Source: SG-bin7 sp964498095 (lineage in GTDB: Bacteria; Bdellovibrionota; Bdellovibrionia; Bdellovibrionales; SG-bin7). From it: 64,000 bases of DNA. Shown here in pieces: positions 50,576-58,450 of the stretch (positions are counted from its first letter, which is position 1; each line of letters starts with the position of its first letter). The translations under genes were made by a program, and so were the position numbers. The notes under the pieces are model-generated. The model was not told where the DNA came from, did not search any database, and worked only from the letters and a program-made list of their open reading frames with translations. The stretch is from the NCBI GenBank assembly GCA_964498095.1, contig CAZCFY010000002.1:124001-188000 (forward strand). Reading direction: 5' to 3'.

Positions 50576-51274
50576 ATGTCGGACGAAATGACAGACGCGA
50601 ATGTAAGCTATAAATTTAAATTTGCCGGCGGTAAAACCCGTGCTTATGATATAAAGATAAATCCCGAAAATTTGAGTCTCATTGAGCCAGAGTACACGAC
50701 TTTACCGGCTTGGACGGATTTGGAGCATTGCAAGTGCAAACATTGCCCGTTAAAGAAGGAACAAACTAAAACCTGTCCCATTGCTAAAAACCTAGCGTAT
50801 ATCGCCGACGAATATAAGGAGCATAAATCTTTCGAAGTCGTCGAAGTCGAAGTTTATACTAAATATCGGAACTATTTTAAGAAGATCTCATTGCAGGAAG
50901 GTCTCTATAGTATCTTTGGCCTTATTATGGCCACAAGCTCTTGCCCGCATATGAAGTTTTTGCGTCCCATGGCCCGTTTCCATCTGCCGTTTTCTAATTT
51001 TCACGAAACAATTGTTCGGTCGGCATCCATGTATTTGTTGGGGCAATACTTCGTGGCTAAAAAGGGCGGAAGTCCCGACTACCAGTTAAAGGGATTGGAT
51101 TCCTTGTACGAAAAAGTTCAGCAGGTAAATTTGGGCATTATCGATAGAATTCGTTCCGTGGCGACCGGCGATGCCGATGCTAATTCCGTGACGATATTGC
51201 ACGGCTTCGCCCAGCTGCTGTCCATGCAGCTTGGCGACGGCCTTTCTGAAATCGAACCGTACTTTACTTCTTAA
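50576..51274 (+). CDS. Cys-rich cytoplasmic protein of unknown function
   Basis: The 232-residue protein has a Cys cluster HCKCKHCPL...TCPIA (about residues 52-72) that could bind zinc or an Fe-S cluster, followed by a helical region with CPHMKFLRPMARFHLPF. I recognise no named family. It starts 11 bp after the FliL-like gene and is probably cotranscribed with it. It overlaps the FHA regulator on the other strand by 11 bp. Confidence 0.65.
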   Translation: MSDEMTDANVSYKFKFAGGKTRAYDIKINPENLSLIEPEYTTLPAWTDLEHCKCKHCPLKKEQTKTCPIAKNLAYIADEYKEHKSFEVVEVEVYTKYRNYFKKISLQEGLYSIFGLIMATSSCPHMKFLRPMARFHLPFSNFHETIVRSASMYLLGQYFVAKKGGSPDYQLKGLDSLYEKVQQVNLGIIDRIRSVATGDADANSVTILHGFAQLLSMQLGDGLSEIEPYFTS

Positions 51275-52556
51275 AAGATTTTGGATCGATTCCGTAAGTG
51301 TAGATTCGGTCATGCAGGGTGCTTTTGGGAATTCCTAATTCCACGGCTGTTTTGCGCTGATTGCCGCGATTAACTGTAAGTCGATTAATAATCATTTCGC
51401 GCTCAAATTCTTTGATGAGGTTTTGACCCGTACTGACGATTTCGCGGTTAAGACTGGCGACACTGTTGGGTTGCAAGTTGGCTTCGTCGGCCAGAAGGTT
51501 TTTTATATGTTCAGGTTCGATAAGTTGCCCAGGGTATTGAACGGCGGCGCGGGCAACAACGTTTCTCAGCTGGCGGATGTTTCCCGGCCATTCATAATCT
51601 TTTAGCTTTTGAATTGCGTAAAAGGAAAATCGGGCCCGCATTTCTTTAGCAAAACGAAAAATAATATCCTCAAAATCTTCTAGGCGCTGGACGAGCTTTG
51701 GGAGTTTTAAACTTAAAGTATTAAGCCGGTAAAATAAATCTTGGCGAAAGGCACCTGATATCATTTTTGCCGATAGACTCGGATGAGTCGCGGCAATTAT
51801 CCGCACATTTGTTTTCAAGCAAGAATCGCCACCCACGGGCCAAATTTCACCATTTTCAATAGCCCTTAAGAGTTTCGGCTGCAATGAAAGCGGCAGGTCG
51901 CCAATTTCATCAAGGAAAAGGGTGCCGTTTCGGGCCAATTCAAAAGCGCCCTTGCGGTCGCCGACGGCGCCGGTAAAAGCGCCCTTTACGTGTCCAAAAA
52001 GTTCGGATTCAATAAGTGTTTCTGAGATGGCGCTACAATTCAAAGTAATTAGCGGACCTGGGCGGCCAGAGAGGTCGTGGAGAGTGCGCGCTAATAATTC
52101 CTTTCCGGTACCCGATTCCCCCAGTAGTAAAACGGGATGTTTAGCTTTGGCGTAAGCGGGGATTTTTTGGAGTTCCTGCTGCCAGGATTCATTCTTGCTG
52201 TATTTTAGTTCTACGGGTGGTTCACCAAGGCTAGATGCCGGTGAAAAAATAAGCGAGGTATTTCCAATCGTAATATTATCGTTAGCCGCCAAAATTGCTT
52301 CAATGACTCTTACGCCATTGACATAAGTTCCAAGTGTTGACCGCTGATCGCGAATGATAAAGCCTTTATCGGTCTTATCAATACGGGCATGACGGATTCC
52401 TGCCTCTGGATCATCAATTTTAATCTTATTTTCTTCGCCTTTTCCAATCGTCAAATAGTCGTTAATGCCAAAAACTTCGCTTTGCTTACCCCGGTTTAAG
52501 ATTACCTTCTGAAAACCGTTGTCTAAAAATTTGTTGTTGTGTGGTAGCAGTTGCAT
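51264..52556 (-). CDS. FHA-domain sigma-54-dependent transcriptional activator
   Basis: From ATG 52556 the protein has 430 residues: an FHA domain (about 30-105: YLTIGKGEENKIKIDDPEAGIRHARI, RSTLGTYVNG), an AAA+ domain with Walker A GESGTGKE (146-153) and GAFTGA (192-197), and a Fis-type HTH at the end (TAVELGIPKSTLHDRI). FHA domains bind phosphothreonine, so Ser/Thr kinases probably control it. This layout is common in myxobacteria and Bdellovibrio. The ribosome binding site is in a hairpin. Confidence 0.93.
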   Translation of the reverse strand: MQLLPHNNKFLDNGFQKVILNRGKQSEVFGINDYLTIGKGEENKIKIDDPEAGIRHARIDKTDKGFIIRDQRSTLGTYVNGVRVIEAILAANDNITIGNTSLIFSPASSLGEPPVELKYSKNESWQQELQKIPAYAKAKHPVLLLGESGTGKELLARTLHDLSGRPGPLITLNCSAISETLIESELFGHVKGAFTGAVGDRKGAFELARNGTLFLDEIGDLPLSLQPKLLRAIENGEIWPVGGDSCLKTNVRIIAATHPSLSAKMISGAFRQDLFYRLNTLSLKLPKLVQRLEDFEDIIFRFAKEMRARFSFYAIQKLKDYEWPGNIRQLRNVVARAAVQYPGQLIEPEHIKNLLADEANLQPNSVASLNREIVSTGQNLIKEFEREMIINRLTVNRGNQRKTAVELGIPKSTLHDRIYTYGIDPKSFKK

Positions 52557-52561
52557 AAATT

Positions 52562-52587
52562 CCCCCTTTGTTTTGTTGGTAAGGGGG
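52562..52587 (-). promoter_or_regulatory. Hairpin sequestering the ribosome binding site of the FHA activator
   Basis: On the coding strand CCCCCTT, 12 bases, AAGGGGG forms a perfect 7-bp stem. The right arm is the ribosome binding site, 5 nt before the ATG at 52556. Translation would need the stem to open, so a thermosensor or protein-controlled switch is possible. Confidence 0.5.
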
Positions 52588-52721
52588 GCTTTCCACTTTC
52601 TATGCCTGAAAAAAATGCTCAGAATTGTACTTAAACGCGTTATATTGGATCTAGCGGAAAAGCTGTCCATAAACTTGGATTTCAGTTTCCGGTTTTGGAA
52701 CTAGTGGAAGTCCGCAAGGTA

Positions 52722-52730
52722 TGCTATAAA
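52722..52730 (+). promoter_or_regulatory. Extended -10 promoter of engB
   Basis: TGCTATAAA (52722-52730) is an extended -10 with no clear -35. It implies a transcript start about 5 bp before the engB ATG, with no room for a ribosome binding site. Confidence 0.4.
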
Positions 52731-52741
52731 TTAACTCCCAT

Positions 52742-53341
52742 ATGGGTGCAAATTCAGCTCAAAGTGCTTTTATTAAAAGCGCTGCAAATTTAGAACATTT
52801 GCCCGATGGGTCCAAGGCCGAGATTGCAATTTTAGGCCGATCAAACGCGGGTAAATCCACTCTTATTAACTCCTTGTTAAAGAGAGATTTAGCATTTGTA
52901 AGTAAGACTCCCGGAAAAACTCAGTTATTAAATTTTTTTGAATTTGGAAAGAACGCCCGCATTGTTGATTTTCCCGGTTACGGATATGCGCAGCTAAAAA
53001 AAGAAGATGTCAAAAGTTGGACGGTCATCGTTGAGGGATATTTAAGTACGCGACAGAATCTGGTTGGGGCCCTCGTGCTGGTGGATATTAAACGTCCACT
53101 CACCGAAGATGAAACCAATCTCGTTTATTATTTAAAATCGCATAATGTGCCGCACTTGTTAATTGCCACGAAGGTCGATAAACTTTCGCGTGCCGAAGCG
53201 GACCGGCAACTCATTAAGTGGCGGCAATACTTTCAAGAAAGTGTCGTACCGGTATCGGCCCATTCCAATTTAGGAATAGAAGATCTTAGAAAATTAATTA
53301 TCAGAGAATGGATTGAAGTGTGGTCAAGGTCGTTGCAGTAA
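52742..53341 (+). CDS. engB: Ribosome biogenesis GTPase EngB/YsxC
   Basis: The 199-residue GTPase is needed for assembly of the large ribosomal subunit. It has G1 GRSNAGKS (about 34-41), G3 DFPGYG, G4 TKVDK and G5 SAHS. Length and motif spacing are normal. It heads the operon engB-kdsB-pyrG-kdsD and overlaps kdsB by 22 bp. Confidence 0.95.
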   Translation: MGANSAQSAFIKSAANLEHLPDGSKAEIAILGRSNAGKSTLINSLLKRDLAFVSKTPGKTQLLNFFEFGKNARIVDFPGYGYAQLKKEDVKSWTVIVEGYLSTRQNLVGALVLVDIKRPLTEDETNLVYYLKSHNVPHLLIATKVDKLSRAEADRQLIKWRQYFQESVVPVSAHSNLGIEDLRKLIIREWIEVWSRSLQ

Positions 53342-54057
53342 TTCCTTCGCGTCTGGCCAGCACGCGTTTGCCGGAAAAGCCACTCATAAATATTGCGGGT
53401 AAACCGCTCATACAATGGGTCGTCGAGGGCGCGCAGCGCTCAAAACTGATGAATCAACTTGTTGTTGCTACTGATAATGAGAGAATAGCCAAAGTGGTCA
53501 AAGGTTTAGGCGTTGCTTGCGTTATGACTTCAGCGGATATTGCAACCGGAAGTGACCGCGTTTGGGCCGCGGCGAAAGAGTTGGACGCTGATTTGATTTT
53601 GAACGTGCAAGGGGATGAACCGCTCATTCGCGGTGAACACTTAGATGAATTGATTGACCCATTTTTGAGAGATGCGAAACTAAATCTGGGAACTTTAGCA
53701 ACAAAACTAGATTTGACCGAAATGGAAAATAAAAACGTCGTGAAAGTTATAGTCGATAAAAATGACAACGCTATATATTTCAGCCGTTTTTCAATTCCTT
53801 TTTCGCGGGTTCAACCGGAGACGCCCATTAAGTTGGCGCAAAAACACATCGGTATATATCTTTACCGTAAAGCCTTTTTGCAAAAGTATTGTGAATTAGG
53901 AGCAACTCCGTTAGAAAAAGCGGAGAGCTTGGAACAGTTACGGGCCCTTTACATGGGAGAAAAAATTAGAGTTATTTCCGTCCCCTGGGATAGCTGGGGT
54001 GTCGATACTCCCGAAGATGTCGAAAAAATGGAAAAAGTTTTAGGATCAAGGAAGTAA
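53320..54057 (+). CDS. kdsB: 3-deoxy-manno-octulosonate cytidylyltransferase (CMP-Kdo synthetase)
   Basis: The 245-residue enzyme couples Kdo to CTP for lipopolysaccharide inner-core synthesis. Signatures: VIPSRLASTRLPEKPL (nucleotide loop), QGDEPLI, YFSRFSIPF, HIGIYLYRKAFL and EKAESLEQLRAL. The GTG start lies inside engB and the gene ends 1 bp before pyrG. Confidence 0.95.
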   Translation: MVKVVAVIPSRLASTRLPEKPLINIAGKPLIQWVVEGAQRSKLMNQLVVATDNERIAKVVKGLGVACVMTSADIATGSDRVWAAAKELDADLILNVQGDEPLIRGEHLDELIDPFLRDAKLNLGTLATKLDLTEMENKNVVKVIVDKNDNAIYFSRFSIPFSRVQPETPIKLAQKHIGIYLYRKAFLQKYCELGATPLEKAESLEQLRALYMGEKIRVISVPWDSWGVDTPEDVEKMEKVLGSRK

Positions 54058-54058
54058 T

Positions 54059-55774
54059 ATGTCTAAGAAAAATTTAAAAAAGGCGCAGCCACTTGTACAA
54101 AAATACATATTTGTAACGGGCGGTGTGGTTTCTTCAATAGGAAAAGGCTTAACCGCAGCCAGTCTCGGCGCGCTTCTTGAGGCGCGGGGATTTAAAGTTT
54201 CCATGATGAAATGCGACCCCTATATAAATGTCGATCCCGGAACGATGTCGCCCCTGCAACACGGCGAAGTCTACGTTACCGAAGATGGTGCAGAAACCGA
54301 TTTAGACTTAGGACATTACGAGCGCTTTACCTCTGGTTTAGTGAACCGATCGAATAGTGTTACCACGGGACAAATTTACGAAAATGTCATTGCTAAGGAG
54401 CGCCGCGGAGATTACTTGGGTGGAACAGTACAGGTAATTCCTCATATCACCGACGAAATTAAAGACCGAATTTATCAAGCGGCCCAAGGCGCGGAAGTCG
54501 TGATCGTTGAAATCGGCGGTACAGTTGGCGATATCGAAAGCTTGCCCTTCATCGAAGCTATCCGCCAAATGCGCGTGGATCTTGGTTTTAATAATTCGCT
54601 CTTCGTGCACGTGACATATGTGCCTTACATTGCGGCGGCCGGTGAGTTGAAAAGTAAACCGACACAGCACTCCGTTAAGGAGTTAAGGGAAGTGGGAATA
54701 CAGCCGGATATTTTAGTTTGCCGCAGTGAAAAGCCAATTCCTCAGGAAATGAAATCAAAAATTGGCCTGTTTTGTAGCGTAAGACCCGACAACGTGATGT
54801 CGGCAAAAGATGCCGCTAGCATTTATGAAGTTCCTTTAATTCTTCATTCGGAAGGACTCGACCGGCAGGTTATTGAACACTTGGGATTAAAGGGCCAAGA
54901 GCCAAATCTCCAGGGTTGGGAAAAGATCGTACATGTTCTGAAAAATCCTAACCAAAAGGTGACTATCGCGGTCGTTGGCAAATATGTAAGTCTTCACGAA
55001 AGTTATAAAAGTTTAAATGAAGCCATCGTTCATGGCGGAATCGCGAACAACTGTAAAGTGGAAATTCTTTTTGTAAATTCAGAAACATTAACAGCCGACA
55101 ATATTAAGAAAGTGCTCGCTAATGCCAGTGGAATATTGGTACCTGGCGGATTTGGTGAGAGGGGAATCGAAGGCAAGCTGTTGGCGATTCAATATGCGCG
55201 CGAAAGTGGAATTCCATTTTTTGGAATTTGCTTTGGCATGCAGCTCGCCGCCATTGAATTCGCCCGCAATGTTTGTGGCATAGAAGACGCCACTAGCCGC
55301 GAGTTTATTACCGGCAAAATGGCGGCCCGAAATTTAATTATCGACTTTATGGAAGAACAGAAAAAGATTTCGGATAAAGGGGGCACGATGCGTTTAGGTA
55401 GTTACCCCTGTGATATTGAGGAAGGATCTTTGGCCCATAAAATTTATGGTAAAACGCGCATTAATGAACGTCACCGTCATCGCTATGAGTTTAATAACCG
55501 TTTCCGCGCGCTTTTTGAAAAGAAAGGCATGCAGGCCACCGGGATTTGTAAAGAACGTGATTTGGTTGAGATCGTGGAAGTTCCAGAGCACAATTGGTTT
55601 ACAGCCGTGCAATTCCATCCGGAATTTAAGTCGCGGCCACTGGCACCGCACCCATTGTTTGCTCATTTCGTTAAGGCTTCTATAAAGAATCAAGCGGCCA
55701 TAAAGGATGAAGGTAAAAATACTAAGAAAAAGAAAACACGCCGATTTTCAGGAGAACATGCGCGTGGCAACTAA
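54059..55774 (+). CDS. pyrG: CTP synthase
   Basis: The 571-residue enzyme aminates UTP to CTP with glutamine as nitrogen donor. The synthetase domain shows YIFVTGGVVSSIGKGLTAAS, KCDPYINVDPGTMSP and GGTVGDIESLPF; the glutamine amidotransferase domain has the catalytic Cys in GICFGMQ and the His-Glu pair in QFHPEFKSRP. A basic tail of about 20 residues (KKKKTRR) extends past the usual end. CTP feeds kdsB next to it. It overlaps kdsD by 17 bp. Confidence 0.97.
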   Translation: MSKKNLKKAQPLVQKYIFVTGGVVSSIGKGLTAASLGALLEARGFKVSMMKCDPYINVDPGTMSPLQHGEVYVTEDGAETDLDLGHYERFTSGLVNRSNSVTTGQIYENVIAKERRGDYLGGTVQVIPHITDEIKDRIYQAAQGAEVVIVEIGGTVGDIESLPFIEAIRQMRVDLGFNNSLFVHVTYVPYIAAAGELKSKPTQHSVKELREVGIQPDILVCRSEKPIPQEMKSKIGLFCSVRPDNVMSAKDAASIYEVPLILHSEGLDRQVIEHLGLKGQEPNLQGWEKIVHVLKNPNQKVTIAVVGKYVSLHESYKSLNEAIVHGGIANNCKVEILFVNSETLTADNIKKVLANASGILVPGGFGERGIEGKLLAIQYARESGIPFFGICFGMQLAAIEFARNVCGIEDATSREFITGKMAARNLIIDFMEEQKKISDKGGTMRLGSYPCDIEEGSLAHKIYGKTRINERHRHRYEFNNRFRALFEKKGMQATGICKERDLVEIVEVPEHNWFTAVQFHPEFKSRPLAPHPLFAHFVKASIKNQAAIKDEGKNTKKKKTRRFSGEHARGN

Positions 55775-56753
55775 AGTTAGTAGGGAAGAAATTATCGCCG
55801 AAGCACAAAGGGTTTTAGAAATAGAAGCTCAATCTATTCAACAGTTGCGTTCGCGCCTAGATGAGAATTTTTATAAGGCCGTTAATGAAGTCTACGCTTG
55901 TAAAGGAAAAGTCATTGTTTCCGGCATTGGTAAATCGGGACAAGTGGGCCGCAAAATTTCCAGTACATTAAGTTCTACGGGTACACCTTCGGTATACATT
56001 CACCCTTCGGAGAGTTCGCATGGTGATCTTGGAGTCATAGGAGCCGACGATCTTGTTTGGGCGATTAGCTACGGCGGCGAATCCAACGAACTTGGTGATC
56101 TGTTGTCGTTTGTGGCGCGCAAGGGGATCACCTTGATTGGGATGACGGGAAACCCTTCTAGTACTCTTGGTAAAGCCAGTGATATTTTATTAAATGTTAA
56201 TATAACTACCGAAGCTTGCCCCTTGGGCTTGGCGCCCACTTCCAGTACGACGGCCACTTTGGCCATGGGCGATGCCTTAGCAATGGCGGTATTAAAAGTG
56301 CGCGGCTTTAAGGAGTCGGATTTTGCTGAACTTCATCCGGGCGGAAAGCTCGGAAGAAAACTTTTAACTCGGGTTAAAGATCTCATGCATACGGGTCAAG
56401 ATGTGGCTCTGGTAAAGGGAGATTTGCCGTTACGGGAAATTTTGCCGGTGATGGCCCGCGGTGTACGTGGTGTGGTGGGCGTCGTTGATAACAATGGAAA
56501 TTTAATTGGGGTCGTCACAGACGGTGATATCCGCCGCAGACTTTCAAGCTCAAATCCTTTGGACGAAGTGGTTCAATCAGTTATGTCATCAAATCCAAAA
56601 ACCATTGGTCCTGACGAATTGGCCGAAAAAGCACTAAATCAAATGGAAAAGCTAAGTTTGCAATGTTTGTTTGTCGCGAACTCGGCTAAGGATGGGACAA
56701 AGCCCGTCGGGATTATTCACTTCCAAGATATTTTGAAAGCCAAAATAATTTAA
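55758..56753 (+). CDS. kdsD: Arabinose-5-phosphate isomerase
   Basis: From ATG 55758 (AGGAGA just upstream) the protein has 331 residues: a SIS domain (about 25-185: VSGIGKSGQVGRKISSTLSS, SESSHGDLG, SYGGESNE) and two CBS domains (about 205-330). It converts ribulose 5-phosphate to arabinose 5-phosphate, the first step of Kdo synthesis. The kdsB-pyrG-kdsD order fits a Kdo operon. Confidence 0.94.
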   Translation: MRVATKVSREEIIAEAQRVLEIEAQSIQQLRSRLDENFYKAVNEVYACKGKVIVSGIGKSGQVGRKISSTLSSTGTPSVYIHPSESSHGDLGVIGADDLVWAISYGGESNELGDLLSFVARKGITLIGMTGNPSSTLGKASDILLNVNITTEACPLGLAPTSSTTATLAMGDALAMAVLKVRGFKESDFAELHPGGKLGRKLLTRVKDLMHTGQDVALVKGDLPLREILPVMARGVRGVVGVVDNNGNLIGVVTDGDIRRRLSSSNPLDEVVQSVMSSNPKTIGPDELAEKALNQMEKLSLQCLFVANSAKDGTKPVGIIHFQDILKAKII

Positions 56754-56786
56754 CCCTCGGACCAACGTCGAGATAAACTTGAGCAA

Positions 56787-56832
56787 TTGCGTAGAAGTTG
56801 CGTAGGTTCTAAAAAATAAGAATACTTAGAAC
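56787..56832 (+). promoter_or_regulatory. Direct and inverted repeats upstream of the barrel/TPR locus
   Basis: TTGCGTAG occurs twice (56787-56794, 56798-56805) with an 11-bp period. It is followed by a perfect inverted repeat GTTCTAA-N13-TTAGAAC (56806-56812, 56826-56832) ending 5 bp before the start codon of the first barrel gene. No ribosome binding site is visible, so a hairpin here could act on translation. Confidence 0.45.
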
Positions 56833-56837
56833 TACAT

Positions 56838-57575
56838 ATGCGGTTATTTACGTTTTTCTCAGTTTGTATTTTGTACTCCTTTTTTGCGTCAGCGGCTCCG
56901 TCCCAGGTCATTAAATTTCCCGAAGAAGAGCTGGCGCGCGAATCCGTACTACCTAAATTTAAAGAAACGAAAATGGTATTAAACCGTAATGTCACAACGG
57001 CCAAACGCTTTTCTGCGGGCGCGGATTTAGGTTTTGCTTTAAATGAAGCCTTTAATAGTCCGCTTCAATATGGTTTCTTTGCTAATTATCATTTGGATGA
57101 ATCAAAGGCCATCAACGTATTATTTAACGCCTTAAACTCCGCTAACTCCAGCTATACGAATCAATTAAACGGTTCCGTCTCTACTAATTTTGGCTTAGAA
57201 AACCGCGCGCGTCCGCGCTATTTATTTGTTGGTAGTTTTCAGTACAATGCATTTTACGGTAAAATCAGCATCACTAAACAATTTGTCATGAACCTCATGC
57301 TTTACGGTTTGGCCGGAGCGGGAATGATAAACTATGGCGGCGATATGTATCCGGTCGTTTCTCTGGGGCTGGGCCAAAAGTTTTACTTCACAAAAAAGTT
57401 AGCGTTACGTCTGGATCTACGTAGCATAATGTTTAATGGACCTAACGTAGTAGATCCAAAAAACCTTACCGGCACACAATATCGCGACGCAAACCGCGAG
57501 TTAGCGGGTTCTGAGTTTAATAGCATTCTAACTCTGAGCAACGTGATTTTTGGCGGTATCGAATTTCAGTTCTAA
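56838..57575 (+). CDS. Outer-membrane beta-barrel protein (Glt-type locus)
   Basis: The 245-residue protein has a signal peptide (about 1-19, ending FASA|A) and a strand-rich body ending GGIEFQF, a C-terminal aromatic beta-signal. Features such as GLAGAGMINYGGDMYPVVSLGLGQKFYFTKKLALRLDLR are typical of the outer-membrane beta-barrel family of myxobacteria and relatives that includes the porin-like Glt proteins. It heads a locus of two barrels and three TPR proteins. Confidence 0.75.
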   Translation: MRLFTFFSVCILYSFFASAAPSQVIKFPEEELARESVLPKFKETKMVLNRNVTTAKRFSAGADLGFALNEAFNSPLQYGFFANYHLDESKAINVLFNALNSANSSYTNQLNGSVSTNFGLENRARPRYLFVGSFQYNAFYGKISITKQFVMNLMLYGLAGAGMINYGGDMYPVVSLGLGQKFYFTKKLALRLDLRSIMFNGPNVVDPKNLTGTQYRDANRELAGSEFNSILTLSNVIFGGIEFQF

Positions 57576-57640
57576 GTCCAGGTCCAGGATTTTTCTATTG
57601 TCTACAAAATTTTTAAGAATTTCGTTATCTTAATAATGAA

Positions 57641-58450
57641 ATGAAACTAGTTCATCGTGTATTAGCATCCGGAATGTGCGTTCTTTTCGTATACACACCA
57701 ATGGTGTACGCGCAATCTAATGAAGAAGATCAGAATATCGACGAAGTCGAATCTATTCTAGACAAGGACACAGAAAAGGACACCGAGGAAGTTGCGCCTC
57801 CTGGAAAAGATGAAGCGATTCCCGACAGTATTGCTAATTTAAAGAATCTACAGCCCTTTAGTGACGTTGCCGTCATCCAGAGAAAATTCTTACCGAAGAC
57901 AAAACGTTTTGAGGCTTACGGTGGTGGAAGTGCCGTTGTTAATAACGCCTTCTTTATGAATTTTGGTTTACACGCGCGTTTAGGTTATAACTTTACCGAG
58001 AATATCGGCGCGGATTTTGTTTTTATGTATTTAAATACGTCGAACCGCGACGTAACGGATGATTTAAGTTCAAAACGGGGAATCCGCACCGATGGCTTAG
58101 TTTCACCGGATATGTATACGGGAGGCGCCGTCGTGTGGACTCCTGTTTATGGTAAAATGTCATTATTTGAAAACCGCATCGTTCCTTTTGATATGTTCTT
58201 TTCAGCGGGTGGCGGTATTACAAAAACAAATCAGGCCACGACTTCTCCCACGTTTCAGCTAGGTGCGGGTCAGAGATTCGCGATTGGTAAAAGTGCGGCT
58301 TTCCGTTGGGACTTTACTTGGAATTTTTACTCTGCGGAATATGTTCCGGCGACATTGCCGGCGGGCTCGCCGAAAGTTTCCGGTTCTTTTGACAACTTGT
58401 TCTTGTCCTTAGGTTTTAGCTTCTTTTTTCCGGAGGCGACTTACCGATGA
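57641..58450 (+). CDS. Outer-membrane beta-barrel protein (Glt-type locus)
   Basis: The 269-residue protein has a signal peptide (about 1-24, ending VYA|Q), an acidic linker (about 27-65) and a barrel region similar in plan to the preceding gene: RFEAYGGGSAVVNNAFFMNFGLHARLGYNFTENIGADF and FSAGGGITKTNQATTSPTFQLGAGQRFAIGKSAAFRWD. It ends with strand FLSLGFSFFF and a short tail. Its stop overlaps the next start (ATGA). Confidence 0.75.
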   Translation: MKLVHRVLASGMCVLFVYTPMVYAQSNEEDQNIDEVESILDKDTEKDTEEVAPPGKDEAIPDSIANLKNLQPFSDVAVIQRKFLPKTKRFEAYGGGSAVVNNAFFMNFGLHARLGYNFTENIGADFVFMYLNTSNRDVTDDLSSKRGIRTDGLVSPDMYTGGAVVWTPVYGKMSLFENRIVPFDMFFSAGGGITKTNQATTSPTFQLGAGQRFAIGKSAAFRWDFTWNFYSAEYVPATLPAGSPKVSGSFDNLFLSLGFSFFFPEATYR

